Shown piece after piece: positions 23,606 to 35,211 of a stretch of DNA of 64,000 nucleotides (the first letter of the stretch is position 1; each line of letters starts with the position of its first letter). Where the stretch lies: positions 1,023,162 through 1,087,161 of the forward strand of contig WELB01000023.1 of NCBI GenBank assembly GCA_009602725.1, written 5' to 3'. This DNA comes from Spirogloea muscicola (Eukaryota > Streptophyta > Zygnematophyceae > Spirogloeales > Spirogloeaceae). The notes below the pieces were generated by a model. It was not told the DNA's origin and did no database searches. It was given only the letters and a program-made list of their open reading frames with translations. Both the position numbers and the translations under genes were made by a program.

Positions 23606-25364
23606 CATGTCAAAAGCTTACAGGTTAGAGCCCTTGCGCCCGTAACTGAGGGATTGCCCTTACCGTCCGTCATGGTGGCTAAGATTTGAACAAGGGTCAT
23701 GGAATACAGCACCCCTTCATGTGACCATTTACAGTACCTGGACTTGGTCAAGAAAGCAACACCGTCACCTGTTGCAAGCACCAATCAGGCACTTTTTGCC
23801 AGCTTTGCTTTCAATGCTTTGAGATGCATTGAAACATGGCTATTTTCTTACCAGACAATATAATGTGACGCCTAGGAAGTGGGTCACAAGAGTGGTCGTA
23901 GCCTTGATGTTGGAAGCTACGTCGGATGAACTTTTGCTGTGTTGGAGGCTAGCAAGGCCCATCATTCCTTGTAAATCGTCGTCAATCTTCTTCATGTGCT
24001 AGGCTTCTGTAGCAGTTCTCCATATGAAGTGATGTTGCGATATGCGTCACCATAGATTTCTTATGGTTTGCTGCATGCATTGCTGCAGGTCAGGGGCAAC
24101 GTACGCTTGAGCAACGGTGTGGAGGCCGCCGTGGGTCATGACCACATGTAGTGTTGGTGTAAGATGCTGCCTCTTATCTGGGCTGACACGTACTTGGTAT
24201 CAACCTGCAATAGCTTCTTGCGTGCTGTTATGCGCTTGGGCCAGGTTGAGGAGCTGTACACGAGCTGCTGATAGGTGGTGGCAGACTTTGGTACTGCAGT
24301 TGCCCAGTAGAGTCTGTCCTTGTGGACAAGGTTAGTGGCAAGCATGATGTAAAAGGAAGCTGAGAGTGCAGCTCAGTGCTTAAGTTGCAAGCAATTCTTG
24401 TATTGCACAAAGGATCAGCTGCAGTTGGGCTGGATTACAAGCAGCTGCATTGCACTTAAACCTCAGCGATTGCTGCGCATGGGGGCTGGGTGTTGGCGCT
24501 GCCAGGCGCTTCCAGCATATGGCCAAGGGTGAGTCTGCAACCCACATTTGCATGCCTCAGTCGAGTATCACATCGAGTTGTCCAGCATTTCTGCAACACC
24601 ACGAGCCACGTGCGCATCATAGCGCGCTTGCGCTGGCTCAGGGGTCAGGAAACGTGGGTTCACGGAATTGCGCTATGGTCGCCATGGAGTAGATAGGAAG
24701 GGTAAGTGCCCTTCCTTGTTTGGTCCTTCTACCTAGGCCCCTTACTGAACACAGGCCATAAGTGTCGGTCTTGGAGATGGAGCATACGCATGGCAGTATT
24801 GCACTTCGTGCATGCATGTCCAGGTTGCAGTAGTACTCTGGTGCCTATCTCTCTCATTTACAGGGCAGAAAGTTGTCCTTCGTTATAGATAGTATATCTC
24901 TCTCATTTACAGGGCAAAGCTTTTTCTTCAGTAGAGATAGTACTACAGACAGTCTGCAAATGTGAAAATCACATCTGGTTATTGCATACGTCTCATTCCA
25001 AATCAGTCAATTTGGTATCACAGATTGCATTCACTGAGAAAACTCATAGCCCAGACTATCTGTTGCCTGGGTTATCTGCTCAGCATGTCTACTGGTATAT
25101 GTAGTTCGTGCACAGATGGTGATAATAAGGACACAGACAACCAGGTCTCCTCTCAACACTCTCCTTGATGCTCAAGAACAATTTCATCTGAATCAAGTGC
25201 TTGGAGCCTTTGGCGTTCAGACCAGAGATTACACAGAGGACTTGTGCATGGGCTTTAGCCAAGCCTTCGTTTGTACTCAGCATATAAAGACTGCCTTCTC
25301 TACTGAGTATCTTGCTCGACAGTGACAGATACCGGAGAGATGTTGCCTCACTGGCTAGCTCTAG
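23606..25364. other. Intergenic, no gene seen
   Basis: Between the convergent RS-protein gene (+) and the SDR gene (-). I see no coding exon. It should contain both 3' UTRs, and it includes one small direct duplication described separately. Confidence 0.4.
24846..24943 (+). repeat. Tandem duplication of about 48 bp
   Basis: Two adjacent copies start with ATCTCTCTCATTTACAGGGC and end with AGATAGTA. The middle differs by a few bases. Confidence 0.65.
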
Positions 25365-27286
25365 CTATGTCAGGATCTGGGTAAATATTGAGCGGATGTC
25401 TGGCGGAGGAAGGGCTTTATCATTCACTACTTCAAAGGTCACATTTGGACGTGCAGCGTCCTGCATTCGCAGACCATAACAAGCAATGAATGTCAGAATC
25501 CTCTGCGGGGCATGTTGTGTAGTTGCGGGGAGAAGGACAGCAGCCAGTCTGTACACATCAAGCTAAATTTCTTATAATTGAGTATGTAATAACGTGAGTA
25601 GGGTGTGTACTTCACCTCAAGGCATCCTACTAGAACACTAGCCACATCTTTGCGGCAAATTCTCCCGTTAATACGATCCCCTTGTGATACCATGATTCCT
25701 TCCTGTCCCCCGTCCTTATTGTTGAGACCACCCGGACGCACGATGTAGTAAGACAACCCCGATCGCTTCCTGAAGTTCTCCTTAAGTGCTCTGTGCAGAA
25801 GGTAGATGCAATCTGGCGTGAGTACAGCAACGGCTGTGTAGAGATGCTTCACTCTTTTTGTAAGTCCAATCTTGGGCTAATATTTGCAATACTGTTCTCG
25901 CTCGCAGCAGCAATCATCAAAGGTCTAGTTGCAGTGCACTATCTCATGCACGTTACAAAGAGTGGAAAAAAGTGTGCATGCTTACTGTTCACCCTCAAAC
26001 TTCCAGTGCATTACTCTTCCTTTCATGACGTTCAATATCAAGTTCGTCAAGCTCATGCGTGTCACACCCTGCTCACAAACAGCAAGATCACACAGCAATC
26101 TAGTGTACACCCAGGTGGCGCCGGAGCAAAATGTAGTCATTTACTAATTCACCTTAACAAGAAAAATGCGCGCACCTCAATCTCATTCTTCAAGCGCCTG
26201 CAATTCAGAACAACTTGTGCCATTTGTTTGGTGGCAGAGCTTTTGGTGCACAAACCAGACATGAAGTCAGTATGAACTTCGGCACTCCTGCTTCTGCTGC
26301 TGCTTTCGCAAGATTTGCGACACCCAAGTAGTCGACATACTTTGGAGTGTCCCGATTGTTCCACGGCAGCCGCCATCCTGCAGACAGATGTGGCATGTGA
26401 TGAGCAGTTGCTTCATTACACAACTCGGGGAAAGGCCCCGGCCGGTGACCTGGTTGGGCAACCAACTCGCATGTCCAGGATCTTTCATTTGAGTGCTCAA
26501 TTAGTTTTCTTAAGCACAAGCTTTGCTCTTCGCAACATGAATGTGGCTAAGGACCTCCTTCATCTGCATGGCATTTGGGCATTCGTCATGCACCCGGCAC
26601 AGCAGCTTGCATGACACAGCATCTTGCATAACCATGTCTGCTATAAGGCACCTGCCCGTGCAGCGAGGCAACAAATGACAGCATCCTTCCCCATGCAAGC
26701 AGCTTGCAGCGTCCTTGAGTCAGTCACATCGCCTCGAACGAACTTCACTCTCGAGGCTCCTATGCCTGACAGTTATCCCACATTGTTGTCAATGGCCGTG
26801 TATGTAACCCTCATTATAATCACGTCAAAGCTGGCCAAGTGTAAGCTCAACCAACTCCCTAGGTCCTAAGGGAGATACTGGAGAAGCTGGAGAGCACCTA
26901 CGGCAGCACTCACCCACGGCACGAGCAGCCCTTTGCTGGTTGCGGGTAAGTGCGTACAATTCCAAGTGGCCAGGAATCTCGAGAAGCTGCATTGTAACCT
27001 GCAATGACAATGCCTCTGCTGATTGAAAATGTTCCAGCAACTCCAGCACACACAACATAGACAGACGAACGGGGAGCAGAGAAGGGGGACGATGGCGTCT
27101 GCACTTGCGAACCCAATTATCAGCTGATGGCATGAGGAATTACAAATCGACATATCCAGAGACATTGAGAACTTCGTATGTTTCGGTACCCACATTGTAC
27201 AGGCGAGACAGAGACAGGCAAGCTAATGTGAGTACCTGTAAGCCGACCCCACTGCTGCACCCGACCACAAGCACCTGCTTTGCCAT
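25365..27286 (-). CDS. Atypical short-chain dehydrogenase (NAD(P)-binding Rossmann protein)
   Basis: ATG at 27286 gives MAKQVLVVGCSSGVGLQ, a Rossmann nucleotide-binding start with a GxxxGxG-like loop. Later exons show LEIPGHLELYALTRNQQRA (about 27000), KFVRGDVTDSRTLQAACMGK then AVICCLAARA (26750-26650), and YVDYLGVANLAKAAAEAGVP followed by KFILTSCLVC (26400-26250). Next come LKNEIEVR and DIERHERKS, then YYIVRPGGLNNKDGG with RICRKDVASVLVGCLE (25775-25605), and a C-terminal ALPPPDIRSIFTQ before the stop at 25365. The order fits the plant atypical SDR group (At5g02240/Tic62-like NAD(P)H-binding proteins), which often lacks the classical YxxxK catalytic pair. No transit peptide is obvious from this start. 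Substrate and compartment are unknown. Introns are frequent and short; some exon borders are uncertain. Confidence 0.75.
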
Positions 27287-28013
27287 CCCAGTCCAGTTCT
27301 ATCACTGAACATTGACAACACAGCTGCATCAGCAACTTAAAGAAGCACTGCTGCTAGAGTGCGGGTGTAGCTACCAGCAATGGCATGCGACTATGACTCC
27401 TTGATGGCCCTTAGCAGCAAAAAGCCCTTGCAGACGCGCAAACAGATGACTTGCACATATGGTCGCGCCTTGTGTGCCTCTGTCAATGTGAAGAGCATTC
27501 GCAGACGCCAATAAGAGCGGCTCTTGATCCGTAGCCATGAACAATAGCGTCATGTTGCTGCTGCGGAGCTGACTTCCCCACGGCACCTCGGAAGTGCAAG
27601 CCGGTGGCCTTACTCCTGGCCCTGTTCAGCTGGTCAGGCCACTTCCCAGCTCCGAGCTTCCAAGCAGCGCAAGAAAGAGCCAGGCGGACCTGATCCGAGA
27701 TTCGGGATCGAGAGTCACTGCCGTCGCTCCGCGGCCTTGGTCCCGCTGCCGACTCCCTCGCAAATTCACCTCTGGCGATGCAGCAGCTGCAGTCGGGCAC
27801 GGCGGCGCTGTCGGCGCAGGCGCTCCAGCAAGCGGCGTGGCGCAGGGGCCGAAGCAGAGGCGAGAGACGGTCTGATGGCGCTATTGCTCTCAGATCCTGC
27901 AGCGCCCAGCTGGGAGGAGGTTCAAGCTGGGTGGCGGGTCGCGGGCGGGCCGAGCTGCAGCCCCAGGCCGTGTGCATGGAGCTCGCACGCCGCCGAGCTG
28001 GGTTGCGCCAGCC

Positions 28014-28016
<3 letters not shown>
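27287..28016. promoter_or_regulatory. Region between divergent SDR and LEA-like genes
   Basis: It contains the SDR promoter and 5' UTR (-) and possibly a first exon of the LEA-like gene: an open frame starting at 27778 begins MQQLQSGTAALSAQALQQA. I cannot link that frame to the downstream exons through a supported splice, so it is left as a possibility. Confidence 0.3.
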
Positions 28017-28101
<85 letters not shown>

Positions 28102-28102
28102 N
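28017..28102 (+). repeat. (CT)n microsatellite ending at an N
   Basis: About 42 uninterrupted CT units, then a single N at 28102, probably a collapsed or unresolved repeat. It lies upstream of, and on the sense strand of, the LEA-like gene. ORFs through it read as Ser-Leu repeats and are artefacts. Confidence 0.9.
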
Positions 28103-29036
28103 GCCCCAGAACGCCGATCGACACGGCCTGCATGCCCGTCATCTCAACAATTAAAAATTTCCAATCAACCCACTGGGCAGCCAAGACACATCCCCCCCGT
28201 CACCACGCCCGCAGATGCGCCGCATCAGACCGCGCTGAATCCGTCGGCAAATACTGGCAGCAGCCGCCACCCACTGCCGCCCCGCCCCCCCCGCCGCCAT
28301 TCACAGCCGCCGCCGCCGCTGCGCCTGCCGTGGCGAGCCCGCCGCCTCTGGAGCGCGCGGCTGCAGCAGCTGCCAGGACAAGCACGGGCCTCCAGTCCTG
28401 CAAGCCATACCCGTCATGGCTGCGCTGCGACCCGCCGGCTCCCCCACCGCCGTCTGAACGCTCCTCCGTAGTACAGGTCGACAGAAGCTGCTCTGGCCTG
28501 TCGCTCTCGTCTACATTTGTACCAGTTCATCTCTAGCGCTCGCTTTTGCTTGCCGCGCATTCACATGTTGACACGCTCACCTTTGCATGACAACACATTG
28601 GTGCAGGCATTAATGACACGTTATTTCTGCTGAAGCCCGACTTTCATCCATCTCTCGACATTTGGGGTGCCACATCGAGGTAGCATGACTCTGGTTGTGA
28701 ACAAGCAAGGCACTTCAACAGCAGAGCCAGGTGATGCAGCTTACCCACGTCTCTTGTCTGAGCCAGCTCAGCACGAGTATCAGACAGAGCCAACATGCCA
28801 GGTCGTACATGTGCATCTATGCAGCGACACTAAGAGATTCACTTGTATGTATTTGGAAAGACGCCCTTGAAAGTTGTGTAGACAAATTGTGTGGTCACCG
28901 ATATCAATTGACCTGAATGTGGCTCTGAAAGAGATACAAAGGGCTTGCTACAGAATCCGGGTATCCGGGTGGCATACCCAGGTAAGGTCAGTGGATATCT
29001 GCGCTTGACATGATTCACTGTCTTATTGACTCACAG
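28103..29036. other. Probable 5' part of the LEA-like gene, exons unresolved
   Basis: 28200-28480 is Pro/Ala-rich in one frame (APPPPPPFTAAAAAAPA) and could be a leader exon. An ATG at 28684 opens a 67-codon frame (MTLVVNKQGTSTAEPGDAAY). No joined model is clearly better than another, so I do not assign exons here. Confidence 0.3.
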
Positions 29037-30971
29037 GACGACAGCTAGCTAGTGCAGGTGCCGAGACCCAACCTCCAGCAGAGAGACACAAAGTTGCAAA
29101 AGGCAGGAATCCAGGATTTGTGGCCCGCTTCCTTGGAGCGGGTAGCCACCGACAAGGGCTATCAGGGGCTCGCGAGCCAGCAACACCAGCAAATACCACA
29201 CAGAATAGCAACTCTGACAACCAGGCTCACGGGCTGAAGAAAGACGAGGTCGTCATCCTAGGATCCCGAGGCACACAAGGGCGGCATGAGGATGAGATAG
29301 TCATTCTAGGCGGTACGAGGACCGATGGTGCAGAGGGGCAAAGACAGGGCCAGCATGGTCCGAAGAAGCTCATTTTCGAGAAAGCTGAGCAAGCGAAGCA
29401 TAAGCTGGTCGAGAAGGCAGAGCAAGCGAAGGACAAGCTGGTCACCACGGCTGAGCAAGCCAAGGAGAAGGTCTCGCACGTCGTCCCAGGACTGCGGTTC
29501 CGCGAGCGAGGATCCGAAGAGCAGGTTGACCGAAAGCAAGAGGGACAGCAGCAGGCCAGCAGCGGCACAGGGCTTCGTGTGAAGTTGGTCGAGAAGGTAG
29601 AGCATGCAGAGAAGGAGGCCAAGGAGGCCGTGCGGAGAGCCTCAGAAAGTGTACCTGGCCTCAAGGTTTTGACAGGCAACCGCAAGCGGCAGGCTGCAGA
29701 ATCCAAGGATGACGAACCCCATTCCCCTCCATCAACCCCAGTTGCGTCAGAGCAGGCCACTGCAGGTGATGCAAGGGGTGTTGCTGAGCAGCGGGCTACG
29801 AGCGCCTCGCCAACCCCAACAACCCCTCTGCTTGCGCGAGTTGCAGCTCTTGAGGTTCAGGTATGTATCTGCAGCAAGTGCAGGCATGACGATGCTTGCA
29901 CTACAACTTTCCTCCACCAGTCAGCCAATGACTAGAGGTGGGACTTATGAGGCAGTCGACAATCTTGGTGCTGTTCTAGGTGACTGAATGGGTGGTACTG
30001 ACGTGAGGCGATTGACGGCAGTTCAGATTGCTGGTCTTCTGCATGCAGCTTGCTGCTCTGGCGGCTGCTGCAAGTCCGTCCTCCCCTTCGGACTTTCCTA
30101 TTTCGGGCCCCCCGACACCTAACATTGTCGACAGGAAGACCTTGCACAACAGTGGTGAGCTGGCCACCGAGGTGAAGTGTGGTAGAGCGAGCACCGTCCT
30201 GGATCGTGTCGCATACTTGGAGAAGAGGCTTGCCAGCCTGCAGGTGCACCCCCTGAACCTTGACATGCAAACGTGTTTAGCCTTGCATCAAAATCTTAGC
30301 GGGCAATGGACTAGCATTACCATAGGTACACATGCAAGTCACCATTAGTACAAGTAGTAGGCTGGTCATGACGCGCATAATTTGAAGCAGGTGTGTAAGC
30401 GGCTTACGATCCCACATGTGGCTGCGTAAAGCTGACGACAATTTTCTTGACACACTTGATTACATGCGAGATGAAGACTGCTTCCCCTACAGGAGCCCTG
30501 AAACAGGAGCAATCGACTCGGCAGCCACCCAAGCAGCTGGTTATCACTGAGCTTGGCAGGCGACAGGAGCAACCACACAAGCCGCTTGTAGTCACTCAGC
30601 TTGGGAGGCGCCAGGAACCACCACCTAAGCAGCCCATACCTACGAAGCTTGGGGGGCGACCTTCTTGGTCTGAAGCAAGTGATTTGAAGGAAGAGGACAG
30701 CATTGCAGCTCAAGTGGGTGCCGAGTTCCTGTATCTGACCATTCTCAGAGGCTTGAGCAGTAGTATGTAACACTACCAAATTCCCACATGAGTCTGGTCA
30801 CTTCATGTCGTGCTCATAAGCTCATATCGCAGCACCTGTGTGCAGTCGAAAACTACGGCAGGCGAAGTTCCGGTGCTAGAGAAGAAGCCATTCAAGGGCA
30901 ACGGCACTAGGCAGCCCACTTCGAAGCAACATCGGCATCACAGAATCCAGCCCAAGTGTGTGGTAATGTGA
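29037..30971 (+). CDS. LEA-like 11-mer repeat protein (5' incomplete)
   Basis: Exons 29037-29860, 30049-30325, 30493-30713 and 30846-30971 (TGA 30969-30971) join in phase 0, 1, 0. Visible parts: KKDEVVILGSRG and a second DEIVILGG copy, then three amphipathic 11-mers (EKAEQAKHKLV, EKAEQAKDKLV, TTAEQAKEKVS), a related VEKVEHAEKEAKEAVRRASE helix, and a Ser/Pro/Thr linker. A coiled-coil-like STVLDRVAYLEKRLASLQ follows, then three repeats around LVITELGRRQEQP / LVVTQLGRRQEPP / PIPTKLGGR, and a basic tail (LEKKPFKGNGTRQ). The 11-mers resemble group 3 LEA (LEA_4) motifs that fold into helices on drying. I infer a LEA-like or scaffold protein; function and location are not established. The last exon has an alternative acceptor 13 nt upstream that would end the protein sooner. 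Confidence 0.6.
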
Positions 30972-31839
30972 TGGACGCTGTGCTGTATGGGGTTGTGAAA
31001 TATTGCGTGAGTAGCATTCTTAGTCTGTCTAAGCATACAGTCAGGCTATGCTATAAGCTCCAGAAGACAGTGGCCTCGCTGCCACCACTAGTAACTACGT
31101 GACGGTATGCGTGGCCCATGGACCCGTCACGGTGTTCATGGTTCTGTGCTTAAATTTCAGAGGCAGAACAAGCAGATCCCGACCCTGGTGAAGCTGAACT
31201 TTGTGGCAGCAGCCAACGACTGCCAACAGATAAATTTTGATAATGAGCCCCAGTAATTCAGCACAGAAGCCAGCCCTGGCTTGTTGGCCTCGAATGACAA
31301 TGAGCACTTAGTCTGGTTTTGATCTTGAGGAGCCTCAGCGATGTGGAATTTGCTTGATGGCTTGCCAGAATACGCAAAAAATGTTTGCAGCGCAGTATTG
31401 CAACTGACTCCATGCTGATGTCATCGCAATAGAGAAATCTGTATCAGCAATCGACGGATCCAACGTATTGTGACTACCCTATACTTAAGCACTTGTGATT
31501 CTTCACATCTTTGGCCTTGCACGCCGCACATTGGAGAGCGGGGGCTGTCACTCTTGACCCATTTGCAGCAAAGCTTTCTGTTCTGCTGATACCACTTATC
31601 CGAAGCCCACAGTACCTCTAATCTAGATCCTAGTGTAGGCACTTACAATGCACCTGACTGTAGATGCGGCTGAATGCCAGCCGCGTCTAGCTCGTGTCGT
31701 GATGTCCAGTGAAGCATTGCTCCTAATCTCTTGGGGTATCCAGCTAGTCTGCAGTCGGCGCACGTTCCTCCCAGAGAAGCTGGCCCTTTTGCTGCCGCGT
31801 TGCTGCCTAGGCTGCACCACGGATGCCTTCCAGTGTGAT
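30972..31839. other. No recognisable gene
   Basis: Only short frames without family resemblance. Probably 3' UTR of the LEA-like gene and intergenic DNA. Confidence 0.35.
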
Positions 31840-32075
31840 AGAGACTCTTTCAGTAAGAGGGGCGATGGCTGTGGTTGGCCAGCCCAGAGTCTGATTCGGA
31901 AAATTTCGGCCAGAAAAGCGCTGTAACACAGCGACACAAGTGGAGAAAGACCGTCTCGGCGATGGCTGTGAGTGGCCAGCCCGGAGAAACAACGTCCCAA
32001 ATGGCCACTGCGTGCTCAATGTCGGCTTCCAGTAGAGGAAGCTCGTCCAATGTATGGCAGTCATGAAAGGTAGTG
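31840..32075 (-). mobile_element. Two copies of the hairpin repeat, minus orientation
   Basis: Copies at about 31856-31890 (GGCGATGGCTGTGGTTGGCC) and 31955-31985 (GGCGATGGCTGTGAGTGGCC). They are followed by a flank (CCAAATGGCCACTGCGTGCTC) that recurs near 46900. They belong to the same family as the 5.5-10.9 kb cluster. Confidence 0.6.
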
Positions 32076-32305
32076 GACCAGTAGGTCATGGGTTCCTGGC
32101 TTGACGAGTGCGGTGAGGGGCAGTAGTGGCGCGTGTGAACGGCGCCCACCGAGTCCAGGGGGCCCGTTCAGACGCGCGGGGAAGGAAGAGCGCATCGGAC
32201 GGCTGTGGTGCGGCCCGGGACTGAGTGGCCGGGGCGCGCCGCCACGCGGCGCCCGGGCGGCGGCCCCGCGCGGGATCTGCGGCCAATCAGGAGGCCCGGG
32301 CCGGC

Positions 32306-32918
32306 NNNNNNNNNNNNNNNNNNNNNNNNNNNNNNNNNNNNNNNNNNNNNNNNNNNNNNNNNNNNNNNNNNNNNNNNNNNNNNNNNNNNNNNNNNNNNNN
32401 NNNNNNNNNNNNNNNNNNNNNNNNNNNNNNNNNNNNNNNNNNNNNNNNNNNNNNNNNNNNNNNNNNNNNNNNNNNNNNNNNNNNNNNNNNNNNNNNNNNN
32501 NNNNNNNNNNNNNNNNNNNNNNNNNNNNNNNNNNNNNNNNNNNNNNNNNNNNNNNNNNNNNNNNNNNNNNNNNNNNNNNNNNNNNNNNNNNNNNNNNNNN
32601 NNNNNNNNNNNNNNNNNNNNNNNNNNNNNNNNNNNNNNNNNNNNNNNNNNNNNNNNNNNNNNNNNNNNNNNNNNNNNNNNNNNNNNNNNNNNNNNNNNNN
32701 NNNNNNNNNNNNNNNNNNNNNNNNNNNNNNNNNNNNNNNNNNNNNNNNNNNNNNNNNNNNNNNNNNNNNNNNNNNNNNNNNNNNNNNNNNNNNNNNNNNN
32801 NNNNNNNNNNNNNNNNNNNNNNNNNNNNNNNNNNNNNNNNNNNNNNNNNNNNNNNNNNNNNNNNNNNNNNNNNNNNNNNNNNNNNNNNNNNNNNNNNNNN
32901 NNNNNNNNNNNNNNNNNN
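32306..32918. other. Assembly gap of 613 N
   Basis: The gap removes the start of the CAO gene (promoter, transit peptide and probably most of the N-terminal regulatory domain). The flanks are extremely GC-rich. Confidence 0.95.
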
Positions 32919-35211
32919 GCCGCCTGCAGCAGCGCGGCGCCGGCTACCGCTGGCGGCGCTGCGGTGCTGGCTCCGGAGGAGCCGGCGGCGGCGGCGTCTC
33001 CCAGCAGCAGCGCCGCGCGGCTCGCCGCGCTGTCCAGGGTGGGGTCCCTGGACGTGTCGGGCCCCGTGCAGCCCTACCCCGCAGAGCTCAAGAACTTCTG
33101 GTTCCCCGCCGCCTTCTCCCGGCAACTCGACGACAAGACCTTGGTGAGTCCCCCACCGTTTCAGCTGTGCCACTGATGGCTGCCACCATCGTCGAGCAAG
33201 CCGGGCAGCTCCGGTGGTCTCGACCGAGCTTGCATCTGCTTGCTGCCGTGGGGGTTCGGTAGAGCCAGCCGCAATGCTGAAGCTGTCCGTGTGCGCCGGC
33301 AGCCAGCTCCGCACCTTATCCTCGGCGAGTCGCTCTCGCCTGCTCCAGCAGATACCGTTTGAGTGCTTCGAGGAGCCGTGGGTGCTCTTCCGAGGCGCCG
33401 ACGGCTCAACGGGTTGCATCCAGGACGAGTGCGCGCACCGGGCCTGCCCGCTCTCCCTCGGCACGGTCGTGGACGGCCGCGTCCAGTGCCCTTATCATGG
33501 TCAGTGTCCTCGCCGCTCCTGCCTCTGGGATGCTCTTGCAGACTTCACTTGACTGTCGCAGCAATGCAATGCCCAACCTCTTGCCGTCAGTAGCTGCAGT
33601 CATTGATCAAGGATCAGGGGAACAGCTGAGGCCAGGATAGCTCAATGTCAATGGAGGCTCGATCGAAGTTTGGGAAGATGGCTTCTGTACCTCTGCTACC
33701 TTGTGAGGTCTTAGCAAGCCGCGGTTGCGTCCAGGCTGGGAGTACTCGGTGAGTGGCGAGTGCGAGAAGATGCCCTCCACACGGCAGAGTACCGCAAGCG
33801 TCAAGGCAATGCCGTGCGTCGAGCAGGACGGCTTGGTGTGGATCTGGCCCGGTGTTGGCCAGGCCAGCGAGAAGCTGCCATGCCTCAATCCACCAGACGA
33901 GTACACAATCCATGCTGAGGTGACCTTTCGAGCTTGCCAACGAGAATGCCCTCACTATCTCCTCCAGACGCCGCAAGTCAATCTTGTCATTCTCTGTCAG
34001 GACTCTACCAGGTAGCCATGCGATCCTCCAAAACGGAGGCGGGGTCCTAACGAGCACCATGTGAGCGGCTTGGTGCGTGCTGCAGATTGTGCTAGAGTTG
34101 CCGGTGGAGCACGGCCTGCTGGTGGAGAACCTTCTTGACCTTGCGCATGCGCCATTCACGCACACGACCACATTCGCCAAGGGCTGGGCCATTCCAAGGT
34201 TGGTTTGCAGCCGCTTTGCTTGGGCTGCTGTTTTGAATGTCCAACACATGCCATTTGTCTGCAAGGACAAGGGTTTGGCAGCGATAAAAGTATGGCGCAT
34301 ACGTTTTAACAGCATACATTGACTCCTGTGGTAGATCCTCATGGTGGCTGTTGACTGGACATTGATGGTGCGCTGCTACACCAGTGTTGACAATCACCGA
34401 GCTGACTCCAGTTGTGCTCGTTGTGGCGTTGGTGTTGCAGCCTCGTTCGCTTCAAGACGGCGGCGGCAGCAGCAATGCAGGGCGCGTGGGACCCGTACCC
34501 AATAGACATGGAGTTCCGGCCCCCATGTGTAGTGTTGTCAACGATCGGGCTGTCCAAGCCTGGAAAGCTGGAGGGCAAGAGCGCCGCCGAGTGTGCCAAG
34601 CACCTCCACCAACTGCACGTCTGCATGCCATCGTCACGGGGCAAAACCCGCCTCCTCTACCGCATGGGCCTTGACTTTGCTAGCTGGGCGAAGTACATCC
34701 CCTTCATTGACCTCCTTTGGCAGCACCTCGCCAACCAGGTACTGCTTTCCCAGACTGGTCTGCCCAGCTTGGATCAGTCATTGCATACCTTTAGCGTGAA
34801 CGCACTTGGCAGTTGCATACATGGTGCAATTGTGTCATCGATTCAAGTTCTGCAATCCTGTGTTGGAATACTTTTAACGCTTGCATTTGCACATGAGGTG
34901 CAATGGGCACACTTGCCCATACTGAATCTAGCCGTCAGAGGTGGACCTGCAACACCTTAATGTCGAGGACATGCTTTGAGCAGTTGGGAGGTAGTCGTGT
35001 CTCACCTGCACACATGCCACACTTGCAGGTTCTTGCCGAGGACTTGAGACTAGTCCTGGGCCAGCAGGACCGCATGGTGCGGGGCGCCAACGTGTGGAAC
35101 CACCCCGTGGGCTACGACAAGCTGGGCTTGAGCTACCGACGGTGGCGAAAGGCGATCGAGTCGCCGTCCCAAGGCGAGGTCGGAGGCAGCCCGCTGGGCG
35201 CACCCAGCTGA
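32919..35211 (+). CDS. CAO: Chlorophyllide a oxygenase (5' incomplete)
   Basis: Exons 32919-33143, 33352-33499, 33734-33919, 34086-34198, 34441-34738 and 35029-35211, all GT-AG and in phase. The enzyme oxidises the C7 methyl of chlorophyllide a in two steps to make chlorophyllide b in the plastid, using a Rieske centre and mononuclear iron. Seen: [19 protein letters not shown] and [18 protein letters not shown], then the Rieske ligands [11 protein letters not shown] and CPYHGWEYS. The mononuclear iron helix is [20 protein letters not shown], followed by [63 protein letters not shown], and the C-terminal [17 protein letters not shown]. These match plant CAO along the whole catalytic part. The sequence before NFWFP is Ala/Ser-rich and cut by the gap, so the transit peptide and most of the regulatory N-domain cannot be assessed. 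Confidence 0.95.

Noticed and set aside
27737-28536. ORFs with long Ser-Leu runs through the CT microsatellite
   Set aside because: Translation of a dinucleotide repeat; no conserved sequence on either side ties them to a protein.
32061-33464. Long ORFs across the 613-N gap on both strands
   Set aside because: Open only because N cannot encode a stop; real coding sequence on this stretch is the plus-strand CAO frame after 32919.
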